Positions 55,859 through 64,000 of a DNA stretch of 64,000 bases are shown here, piece after piece (the stretch's first letter is position 1; each line of letters begins with the position of its first letter). Origin of the DNA: Acidovorax sp. GBBC 1281 (lineage in GTDB: Bacteria > Pseudomonadota > Gammaproteobacteria > Burkholderiales > Burkholderiaceae_C); NCBI RefSeq assembly GCF_028473645.1, contig NZ_CP097269.1, positions 938,001 to 1,002,000 on the forward strand. The letters are read 5' to 3'. A program made the position numbers and the translations under genes. The notes under the pieces are model-generated. The model made no database searches, was not told the origin of the DNA, and saw only the letters and a list, made by a program, of their open reading frames with translations.

Positions 55859-57438
55859 ATGAAGCTCATCACTGCCATTGTTTCGGGCGCTGCCGCCTGT
55901 GCGATCCTCGCGTCGCCCCTGGCCCACTCCAAGACGTTCAAATGGGCCAGCCAAGGCGAAATCTCCACCTGGGCATCCACTCGCAGAACAATGCCCTGCA
56001 GAACGGGCTGCACGCGAACGTGTACGAAACGCTGACGTACTACAACAGCCGCACCTTCGAGATCGAACCCGTGCTGGCGACTGCGTGGCGCGAGGTGAGC
56101 CCCACGCAGGTGCGCTTCACGCTGCGGCAGGGCGTCAAGTTCCATGACGGCTCTGCGTTCACGGCCGACGATGCGGTGTATTCGCTTTCCCGGGCCATGG
56201 CCAAGACCTCCAACTACACGCCGTTCGTGCAAGGTTTCGACCGGATCGTGAAGGTCGATGCCCAGACGTTCGACATCTTCCTCAAGTCGCCCAATCCCGT
56301 GCTACTGCGCCAGTTGACCGAGCTGCGCATCATGAGCAAGGCCTGGGCCGAAAAGAACAAGTCCGTGGAACCCAAGGACATCAAGGGCACCGACGAGAAC
56401 TTCGCGCACCGCAATGCCATGGGCACGGGGCCATACACCCTCGAGTCCTGGCAGCCGGACGTGCGCATGGTGTTCAAGCGCAACCCGAACTGGTGGGGCA
56501 CGATGGAAGGCAACGTGACGGAGATCGTCTACACGCCCATCAAATCCGCGTCCACGCGCGTGGCGGCCCTGCTCTCCGGCGAGGTGGACATGGTGCTCGA
56601 TCCCTCGCCGCAGGACCTGGCACGGCTGCGCTCCGGCGCCGACCTGAAGGTGGTCGATGGCGTGGAGAACCGCACCATCTTTCTCGGCATGGACCAGTTC
56701 CGGGATGAGTTGGTGGGCTCCAGCGTGAAGGGCAAGAACCCGTTCAAGGACGTGCGCGTGCGCCGCGCGCTATACCAGGCCGTCGATGTGAACACGCTCA
56801 CCCGCAGCATCATGCGGGGCCTGGGCAAACCGACCGGCACGCTGGTGGCGCCCCAGGTCGCGGGCTGGACCGAAGGGGTAGGCAAGCGCATGCCCTATGA
56901 CGTCGAGGCCGCGAAGAAGCTCATGGCGGACGCCGGCTACGCCGACGGCTTCGAGGTGGACTTCGCCTGCCCCAACAACCGCTACATCAACGACGAGGCC
57001 ATCTGCCAGGCCGTGACGGCCATGTGGGCGCGCATCGGCGTGAAAGCCAAGCTGCGCACGCTGCCGCAGGTGACGTACTTTCCGATGATCCAGCGCAGCG
57101 AAGCCAGCATCTACATGCTCGGCTGGGGCGTGCCGACGTTCGACGCGCTCTACAGCCTGCAGTCGCTGGTGCGCACCGTCGGCACGGGCGGCGACGGCAA
57201 CTACAACGTGGGCCGCTACAGCAACGAGCGCATGGATTACCTCGTGGACCGCATCAAGGCGGAGACGGATGCGCCGGTGCGCTCGCGCATGCTGACCGAA
57301 GCGCTGCAGCTGTCCAACGACACGGTTTCGCACATTCCGCTGTACGACCAGGTCATTCCCTGGGCGATGAAAAAGACGGTGGACGTGGTCCACCGGGCCG
57401 ACAACCGCGTGGACATGCGCACGGTCAAGATCAATTGA
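55859..57438 (+). pseudogene. peptide ABC transporter substrate-binding protein, frameshifted and IS-split
   Basis: A family 5 solute-binding protein, about 526 residues if restored. The ATG at 55859 is the duplicated target codon; the signal peptide MKLITAIVSGAAACAILASPLA and TFKWASQGEISTW read in frame 2. After Trp, one base is missing at about 55973-55974 (a GAC codon reduced to GC), and the rest (IHSQNNALQNGLHANVYETL onward) is in frame 1 to the stop. Total length 1580 is one short of a multiple of three. The original ribosome site AAGAGGG (54562-54568) is now on the far side of the IS. Closely similar in layout to the intact gene at 59818. A base-call error is possible. Confidence 0.85.
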
Positions 57439-57559
57439 TGCACGCGATCCGGTCCAGGCCGCCAACCCGGCCTGGCGCTTGCCCAACTGCCGGCCGGGGG
57501 GTATTCGTGGCGATGGCCCATCCCCCTGCTAGCATGCCCGATTCACTCACGGTTCACTG

Positions 57560-58540
57560 ATGCTTGCCTTTATTCTGCGACGCCTGATTCAGGCCGTCAT
57601 CGTGATGATCGCGGTGGCCTTCATCTCCTTCATGCTGTTCCAGTACGTCGGAGATCCCGTCACCTTCCTGCTCGGCCAGGACGCCACGCCCGAGCAGATC
57701 CGTGAGCTGCGCGCGGCGCTCGGCCTGGACAAGCCTTTCATCGTGCAGTTCTGGCACTTTCTGGTGAACGCTGCGCAGGGCGAGTTCGGCCTCAGCCTGC
57801 GCCAGGGCGCGAAGGTGTCGCGGCTGATCGCCGAGCGCTTTCCCGCCACGCTGGAGCTGGCGCTCGTGGCCGCCGTGCTCGCGCTGCTGATCGGCGTGCC
57901 GATGGGCGTGTACGCCGCCCTGCGGCGCGGCAGCTTCGCGAGCCAGCTGTTCATGACGCTGTCCCTGCTCGGCGTGTCGCTGCCCACCTTCCTGATCGGC
58001 ATCCTGCTGATCCTCGTGTTCGCCGTGCACCTGGGCTGGTTCCCGAGTTTCGGGCGGGGCCCCGTCACGCAATTGGGCTGGTGGAGCACCGGGCTGCTGA
58101 CCCCCAAGGGCTGGCACCACATCACGCTGCCGGCGATCACGCTGGCGATCTTCCAGCTCACGCTGATCATGCGGCTCGTGCGCGCCGAGATGCTGGAGGT
58201 GCTGCGCACCGACTACATCAAGTTCGCCCGTGCGCGCGGCCTGTCCGACCGCGCGATCCACTTCGGCCATGCCCTCAAGAACACGCTGGTGCCGGTGATG
58301 ACCATCACGGGCCTGCAGCTGGGCGGCCTCATCGCCTTCGCCATCATCACCGAGACGGTGTTCCAGTGGCCGGGCATGGGCCTGCTGTTCATCCAGGCGG
58401 TCACTTTCGCGGACATTCCGGTGATGGCGGCCTACCTGTGCCTGATCGCGCTCATCTTCGTGGTGATCAACCTCGTGGTCGATCTGCTGTATTTCGCCGT
58501 CGATCCGCGCCTGCGCGTGGGCAAGGCCGGAGGGCACTGA
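57560..58540 (+). CDS. peptide ABC transporter permease (DppB/OppB type)
   Basis: 326 residues with six membrane helices. The start FILRRLIQAVIVMIAVAFISFML is typical, and the EAA loop is EVLRTDYIKFARARGLSDRAIHFGHALKNTLVPV. ETVFQWPGMGLL follows. Four bases before the M20 hydrolase gene. Partner of the permease at 61498. Confidence 0.93.
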   Translation: MLAFILRRLIQAVIVMIAVAFISFMLFQYVGDPVTFLLGQDATPEQIRELRAALGLDKPFIVQFWHFLVNAAQGEFGLSLRQGAKVSRLIAERFPATLELALVAAVLALLIGVPMGVYAALRRGSFASQLFMTLSLLGVSLPTFLIGILLILVFAVHLGWFPSFGRGPVTQLGWWSTGLLTPKGWHHITLPAITLAIFQLTLIMRLVRAEMLEVLRTDYIKFARARGLSDRAIHFGHALKNTLVPVMTITGLQLGGLIAFAIITETVFQWPGMGLLFIQAVTFADIPVMAAYLCLIALIFVVINLVVDLLYFAVDPRLRVGKAGGH

Positions 58541-58543
58541 GAC

Positions 58544-59764
58544 ATGGCGCAGGCGCTTCGCTTCAAGGCCGGGGGGCGGGCCTTCGCGCACATCGCGCAG
58601 TACCACCCCGAACTCACCGCGTTCCGGCGGGACCTGCACGCCCACCCCGAACTCGGCTTCGAGGAGGTGTACACCGGGGCCCGCGTGAAAGAGGCCCTCA
58701 AGGTCTGCGGCGTGGACGAGATCCACGACGGCATCGGGCGCACGGGCATCGTCGCCGTCATCCGGGGGCAGGGCCGCGGCAGCCGCAGCATGATCGGCCT
58801 GCGTGCCGACATGGACGCGCTGCCGATGACCGAGCAGAACGATTTCGCATGGAAGTCCTGCAAGTCCGGCCTCATGCACGGGTGCGGGCACGACGGGCAC
58901 ACCGCCATGCTGATCGGCGCGGCGCGCTACCTGGCCGCCACGCGCCATTTCGACGGCACCGCCGTGCTGATCTTCCAGCCCGGCGAAGAAGGCTTTGCCG
59001 GCGCGCGGGTGATGGTGGAGGACGGCCTGTTCGAACGCTTTCCCGTGCAGTCGGTGTACGCCATGCACAACTGGCCCGCCATGAAGCCCGGCACCATCGG
59101 CCTGAACTCGGGCGCCATGATGGCCGCGGCCGACCGCGTGACGATCGAGATCACCGGCCGGGGCGGCCACGGCGCCCATGCCTACCAGACGGTGGATGTG
59201 GTGCTGGTGGCGGCGCACATCATCACCGCGGTGCAGGGCATCGTCTCGCGCAACGTGCGCCCCATCGACAGCGCCGTGATCAGCCTGTGCGCGATCCAGG
59301 CGGGCGACCTGGGCGCCTTCAGCGTGCTGCCCGGCACGGCCACGCTGGTGGGCACGGTGCGCAGTTTCGATCCGGTGGTGCAGGACATGGTGGAGCGGCG
59401 CATCCAGGAGCTGTGCAGCGCCATTGCGCTCGGCTTCGGCGCCACCGCCACGGTGCGCTACGAACGCATCTATCCGGCCACCATCAACACCGAAAGCCAC
59501 GCGCAGTTCGCGGGCGACGTGGCCGAATCGCTGGTGGGCGGCGAGAACGTGGTGCGCGACATGGACCCCAGCATGGGCGCGGAAGACTTCTCCTTCATGC
59601 TGCAGAACAAGCCCGGCGCCTACCTGCGCATCGGCCAGGGCACGGGCCCCGGCAACAGCGCGCTGCACAACAACCGCTACGACTTCAACGACGACATCCT
59701 GCCGCTGGGCGCCGCGCTGCATGCCAGCCTGGTCGAGCAGGCCATGCCGCTGGCGAGCGCCTGA
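58544..59764 (+). CDS. M20 family amidohydrolase/peptidase (hippurate hydrolase type)
   Basis: A 406-residue metallohydrolase removing acyl or aminoacyl groups. Metal motifs are RADMDALPM, GLMHGCGHDGHTAMLIGAA, FQPGEEGFAGARVMVEDG (catalytic Glu and ligand) and GRGGHGAHAY in the dimerisation domain. Cytoplasmic. Its position between transporter genes implies it processes an imported N-acyl amino acid or dipeptide. Confidence 0.93.
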   Translation: MAQALRFKAGGRAFAHIAQYHPELTAFRRDLHAHPELGFEEVYTGARVKEALKVCGVDEIHDGIGRTGIVAVIRGQGRGSRSMIGLRADMDALPMTEQNDFAWKSCKSGLMHGCGHDGHTAMLIGAARYLAATRHFDGTAVLIFQPGEEGFAGARVMVEDGLFERFPVQSVYAMHNWPAMKPGTIGLNSGAMMAAADRVTIEITGRGGHGAHAYQTVDVVLVAAHIITAVQGIVSRNVRPIDSAVISLCAIQAGDLGAFSVLPGTATLVGTVRSFDPVVQDMVERRIQELCSAIALGFGATATVRYERIYPATINTESHAQFAGDVAESLVGGENVVRDMDPSMGAEDFSFMLQNKPGAYLRIGQGTGPGNSALHNNRYDFNDDILPLGAALHASLVEQAMPLASA

Positions 59765-59817
59765 CGCCCGCATCGGCCCGTGTGCGCACATCCCCCTTTT
59801 CTTCCTCAGGAGTCCCC

Positions 59818-61389
59818 ATGAAATTCCAGACAAAAACGGCGTTGGCCCTGGCGATGGTCGCCATGGTGTCCGTCGCAGGGGCGCAGACCATCCGCGTGGC
59901 GAACCAGGGCGATGCCCTGTCGATGGACCCGCACTCGCTCAACGAATCGCTGCAGCTGAGCGTGACCGGCAACGTCTACGAGCCGCTCGTGGGCCGCAAC
60001 AAGGACCTGAGCCTGGCGCCCGCGCTGGCCACCAGCTGGAAGATGACCTCGCCCACGGTCTGGCGCTTCGAACTGCGGCGCGGCGTGCAGTTCCACGACG
60101 GCACTCCGTTCACGGCGGACGACGTGCTGTTCTCGCTGGGCCGCACGCAGGTCGACGGCTCGGACATGAAGAGCTACACGAACGACTTCAAGGAGGTGCG
60201 CAAGATCGACGACTACACGGTCGAGATCGAGACCCGCTCGCCCTATCCCATCCTGCCGGACGTGCTCACGCTCGTGTACATGATGAGCAAGAAGTGGTGC
60301 GAGACCAACCAGGCCACGACGCCGGTGGACCGCCGCAAGGGCATCGAGAACGCCGCGTCGTTCCGCGCCAACGGCACCGGGCCGTTCCGCGTGCGCGAGC
60401 GCCAGCCCAACGTGCGCACGGTGTTCACGCGCAACGGCAGCTACTGGGGCGCCATCGAGAGCAATGCCAGCGAGATCATCTACACGCCGATCGGCAACGA
60501 CGCCACCCGCGTCGCGGCCCTGCTGTCGGGCGAGGTGGACGTGATGGAGCCCGTGCCGGTGCAGGACATCGAGCGCGTCAACACCAGCCCCAACACCCGC
60601 GCCGTGACGGGCCCCGAGCTGCGCACCATCTTCCTGGGCATGGACCAAAAGCGCGACGAACTGCTGTATTCCAGCGTGAAGGGCAAGAACCCCTTCAAGG
60701 ACAAGCGGGTGCGGCAGGCGTTCTACCAGGCCATCGACATCGAGGGCATCCGCAAGACCGTCATGCGCGGCGCGGCCAACCCGTCCGCCCAGCTGGTCGG
60801 TCCCGGCATCAACGGCTTCCAGGCCGACATGAAGCGGCTGCCCTACGACGTGGATGCGGCCAAGAAGCTCATGGCCGAGGCGGGCTATGCCAACGGCTTC
60901 GAGCTGACGATGAACTGCCCCAACGACCGCTATGTGAACGACGGCCGCGTGTGCCAGGCGGTGGCGGCCAATCTTGCGCGCATCAACGTCAAGATCAACC
61001 TGCAGGCCGAGACCAAGGGCACCTATTTCCCGAAGGTGCTGCGCCGCGACACGAGCTTCTACATGCTGGGCTGGTCGCCCGCCACCTACGATGCGCACAA
61101 CGCGCTGAACGCCCTCATGACGTGCGTGGACGACAAGGGCGCCGGCCAGTTCAACCTGGGCGCGTACTGCAACCCCAAGGTCGACGAGCTCACCCGGCGG
61201 ATCCAGGCGGAAACCGACAAGACCCAGCGCAACGCCATGATCCGCGAGGCGTTCGCGATCCACGCCGCCGACATCGGCCATGTGCCGCTGCACCAGCAGG
61301 CGCTGGCCTGGGGCGTGAGCAAGAAGGTCAAGCTGGTGCAGATGGCCGACAACTTCATGCCCTTCAAATGGATGAGCATCGTCAAATGA
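59818..61389 (+). CDS. peptide ABC transporter substrate-binding protein (intact copy)
   Basis: 523 residues, SBP family 5. The signal peptide is MKFQTKTALALAMVAMVSVAGAQ. The fold includes LSMDPHSLNESLQLSVTGNVYEPLVGRN, RRGVQFHDGTPFTADDVLFSL, ANGTGPFRVRERQP and the C-terminal HIGHVPLHQQALAWGVSK-type region. GGAG is at 59809-59812. Can supply the function lost in the frameshifted copy if specificity overlaps. Confidence 0.94.
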   Translation: MKFQTKTALALAMVAMVSVAGAQTIRVANQGDALSMDPHSLNESLQLSVTGNVYEPLVGRNKDLSLAPALATSWKMTSPTVWRFELRRGVQFHDGTPFTADDVLFSLGRTQVDGSDMKSYTNDFKEVRKIDDYTVEIETRSPYPILPDVLTLVYMMSKKWCETNQATTPVDRRKGIENAASFRANGTGPFRVRERQPNVRTVFTRNGSYWGAIESNASEIIYTPIGNDATRVAALLSGEVDVMEPVPVQDIERVNTSPNTRAVTGPELRTIFLGMDQKRDELLYSSVKGKNPFKDKRVRQAFYQAIDIEGIRKTVMRGAANPSAQLVGPGINGFQADMKRLPYDVDAAKKLMAEAGYANGFELTMNCPNDRYVNDGRVCQAVAANLARINVKINLQAETKGTYFPKVLRRDTSFYMLGWSPATYDAHNALNALMTCVDDKGAGQFNLGAYCNPKVDELTRRIQAETDKTQRNAMIREAFAIHAADIGHVPLHQQALAWGVSKKVKLVQMADNFMPFKWMSIVK

Positions 61390-61497
61390 GTGCCGCAGCG
61401 GCGTAGCCAACCAAGCAGGGCGCGTCGGCAAGGTGCCCGACCGAGGCGGTGGCCAGCCGGCGCCGCCGCAGTGAGTTTCCTGGGGTTTCCAAACACG

Positions 61498-62409
61498 ATG
61501 AAAAAAACGCTCTTCCGATGGTTCGACAGCGATGTCGGCCACAGCTTTCGCACCTCGCCCGTGGCCATCGGCGCGGCGGTGATCGCGCTCATCTGCGTGT
61601 TCTGCTCGTTCTTCGCGGGCTGGGTCGCGCCGCACAACCCGTTCGATCTGACCACGCTCGAACTGGGCGATGCGCGGCTGCCGCCGGCCTGGAGCGCCGA
61701 GGGCTCCACCAAGTACCTGTTGGGCACGGACGACCAGGGCCGCGACATCCTGTCCGCGGTGATCTACGGCGCCCGCATCTCGCTCATCGTGGGCTTCGCT
61801 TCGGTGGTGCTGTCGGTGGTGGTGGGCGTGGCGCTCGGGCTGCTCGCGGGCTTTCGCGGCGGCTGGGTGGATGCGGTGCTCATGCGCCTGTGCGACGTGA
61901 TGCTGTCGTTCCCGGCCATCCTGGTGGCGCTGCTGATCGCCGGCGTGGGCCGTGCGGTGTTTCCCAATGCGCACGAATCGCTGGCGTTCGGGGTGCTGAT
62001 CATCTCGATCTCGCTCACCGGCTGGGTGCAATATGCGCGCACCGTGCGCGGCTCCACGCTGGTGGAGCGCAACAAGGAATACGTCCAGGCCGCGCGCGTG
62101 ACGGGCGTCAACTCGCTGCGCATCATGCGCAAGCACGTGCTGCCCAACGTGATGGGCCCGGTGATGGTGCTGGCCACCATCCAGGTGGCGACGGCCATCA
62201 TCACCGAGGCGACCCTGTCGTTCCTGGGCGTGGGCGCGCCGCCCACCTCGCCTTCGCTGGGCACGCTGATCCGCATCGGCAACGACTACCTGTTCTCGGG
62301 CGAGTGGTGGATCACGGTGTTTCCGGGCGCCATGCTGGTGCTGATTGCCCTGTCGGTGAACCTGCTGGGTGACTGGCTGCGCGATGCGCTCAACCCCCGC
62401 CTTAGATAA
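61498..62409 (+). CDS. peptide ABC transporter permease (DppC/OppC type)
   Basis: 303 residues. N-terminal helix AIGAAVIALICVFCSFFAGWVAP, the motif YLLGTDDQGRDILSAVIYGARISL, EAA loop ERNKEYVQAARVTGVNSLRIMRKHVLPN, and EATLSFLGVGAPPTSPSLG. ATG 61498 is preferred over an upstream frame lacking membrane character. Confidence 0.93.
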   Translation: MKKTLFRWFDSDVGHSFRTSPVAIGAAVIALICVFCSFFAGWVAPHNPFDLTTLELGDARLPPAWSAEGSTKYLLGTDDQGRDILSAVIYGARISLIVGFASVVLSVVVGVALGLLAGFRGGWVDAVLMRLCDVMLSFPAILVALLIAGVGRAVFPNAHESLAFGVLIISISLTGWVQYARTVRGSTLVERNKEYVQAARVTGVNSLRIMRKHVLPNVMGPVMVLATIQVATAIITEATLSFLGVGAPPTSPSLGTLIRIGNDYLFSGEWWITVFPGAMLVLIALSVNLLGDWLRDALNPRLR

Positions 62410-62445
62410 AAAAGCATGGGCGCCCACGCTCGAAAAAGTACACCC

Positions 62446-63419
62446 ATGAGCCTTCTCGAAGTCAAGAACCTCGTCGTCGAATTCCCCAGCCGCCGCGGCA
62501 CCCTGCGCGCGCTGGACGACATCTCCTTTTCCATCGCGCCCGGTGAAATCCTGGGGGTGGTGGGCGAGTCGGGCGCCGGCAAGTCGCTCACGGGCGCGGC
62601 CATCATCGGCCTGCTGGAGCCGCCGGGGCGGGTGGCCTCCGGCCAGATCGTGCTGGAGGGCCAGCGCATCGACAACCTGTCGTCGCGCGAGATGCGGCAC
62701 ATCCGCGGCCGGCGCATCGGCGCGATCTTCCAGGACCCGCTGACCTCGCTGAACCCGCTGTACACGGTGGGCCAGCAGCTCGTCGAGACCATCCAGGCCC
62801 ACCTGCCGGTGAACGCCGCCGAGGCGCGCCGCCGCGCCATCGACCTGCTCAAGGACACGGGCATCCCGGCCGCCGAGCAACGCGTGGACCATTACCCCCA
62901 CCAGTTCTCGGGCGGCATGCGCCAGCGCGTGGTGATCGCCCTGGCGCTGGCGGCCGAGCCGCAGCTCATCGTGGCGGACGAGCCCACCACGGCGCTGGAC
63001 GTGTCGATCCAGGCGCAGATCATCCAGCTGCTCAAGAACATCTGCAAATCGCGCGGCGCGGCCGTGATGCTCATCACCCACGACATGGGCGTGATCGCCG
63101 AGACCTGCGACCGGGTGGCGGTGCTGTATGCCGGCCGCGTGGCCGAGATCGGCCCCGTGCACGAGGTCATCAACCACCCGGCGCACCCCTACACGGCCGG
63201 CCTGATGGCGTCCATCCCCGACATGGAGCAGGAACGCGAGCGCCTGAACCAGATCGACGGCGCCATGCCGCGCCTGAACGCCATTCCCCAGGGCTGCGCC
63301 TTCAATCCGCGCTGCCCCCACACCTTCGACCGCTGCAAGGTGGAGCGCCCCGAACTGCTCCAGGCCGGCGCCACGAAAGCCGCCTGCTGGCTGCACGACC
63401 TGCCCAAGAAAGCCGCCGC

Positions 63420-63423
<4 letters not shown>
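62446..63423 (+). CDS. peptide ABC transporter ATP-binding protein (DppD/OppD type)
   Basis: 325 residues. Walker A is GESGAGKSL, Q-loop FQDPLTSLNP, signature FSGGMRQR and Walker B LIVADEPTTALD. The C-terminal oligopeptide extension has the iron-sulphur-type cysteines (GCAFNPRCPHTFDRC...CW). ATG 62446 is chosen; an upstream in-frame Met exists. Overlaps the next gene by ATGA. Confidence 0.94.

Positions 63424-64000
<577 letters not shown>

Noticed and set aside
59806..63396. Minus-strand open frame of nearly 1200 codons over the ABC transporter operon
   Set aside because: It spans several real plus-strand genes and their gaps. GC-rich DNA keeps this frame open; no recognisable protein.

Overview
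The window is about 64 kb of GC-rich chromosome from a Gram-negative betaproteobacterium, most likely family Comamonadaceae (Acidovorax or Paracidovorax). The evidence is the gene content: paired cyanophycin synthetases with a dedicated ABC transporter and DUF1854 partner, 'YGIVD'-type trimeric porins, Coq7 for ubiquinone, a complete type II secretion (gsp) locus, and a short palindromic repeat shared between intergenic regions. No rRNA, tRNA or CRISPR was seen. Genus is inference from protein character, not from a search.

Layout. 1-7.7 kb: the tail of a Mrr-like endonuclease, a RecQ helicase, a TonB-dependent siderophore receptor with a small secreted Cys/His protein, a CACHE-HAMP diguanylate cyclase and a ParB-like protein. 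7.8-13.8 kb: a tightly overlapping four-gene signalling operon (CHASE3/GAF hybrid kinase with three receiver domains, CheR, CheB, receiver-kinase). 14-17.8 kb: a convergent single-domain response regulator, a large catalase and a transglutaminase-like protein. 17.8-19.2 kb: a gene of unknown function preceded by a perfect TTCGB-N15-TTCGB (PIP/hrpII) motif; it is a candidate type III effector. 19.2-23.2 kb: an alkylation-repair operon (ada, a second 2-oxoglutarate dioxygenase, alkB), a DsbA-like oxidoreductase and CreA. 23.2-31.2 kb: the cyanophycin locus. 31.4-47.1 kb: small unknown and EF-hand proteins, a 5'-nucleotidase, and the T2SS genes. gspF is separated from gspE by a flavin oxidoreductase and by a lower-GC, oppositely transcribed peptidoglycan amidase plus lipoprotein pair that looks like a toxin-immunity cassette. 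47.2-51.6 kb: two cobalamin genes, ilvA with a possible attenuator, an OsmC-like protein and coq7. 51.9-54.3 kb: two porins. 54.5-64 kb: a peptide ABC transporter operon whose first gene carries an IS5-family element exactly at its start codon and a downstream frameshift.

How the parts work together: several blocks are coherent pathways (nitrogen storage as cyanophycin; DNA alkylation repair; T2SS secretion; peptide import with an intracellular M20 hydrolase between transporter genes; a sensory phosphorelay with methylation-type enzymes). The most novel candidates are the PIP-box gene at 18.2 kb, the amidase/lipoprotein cassette with a translationally coupled leader at 36.0-37.0 kb, the family of short palindromic repeats, and the IS/start-codon replacement event at 54.6-55.9 kb.
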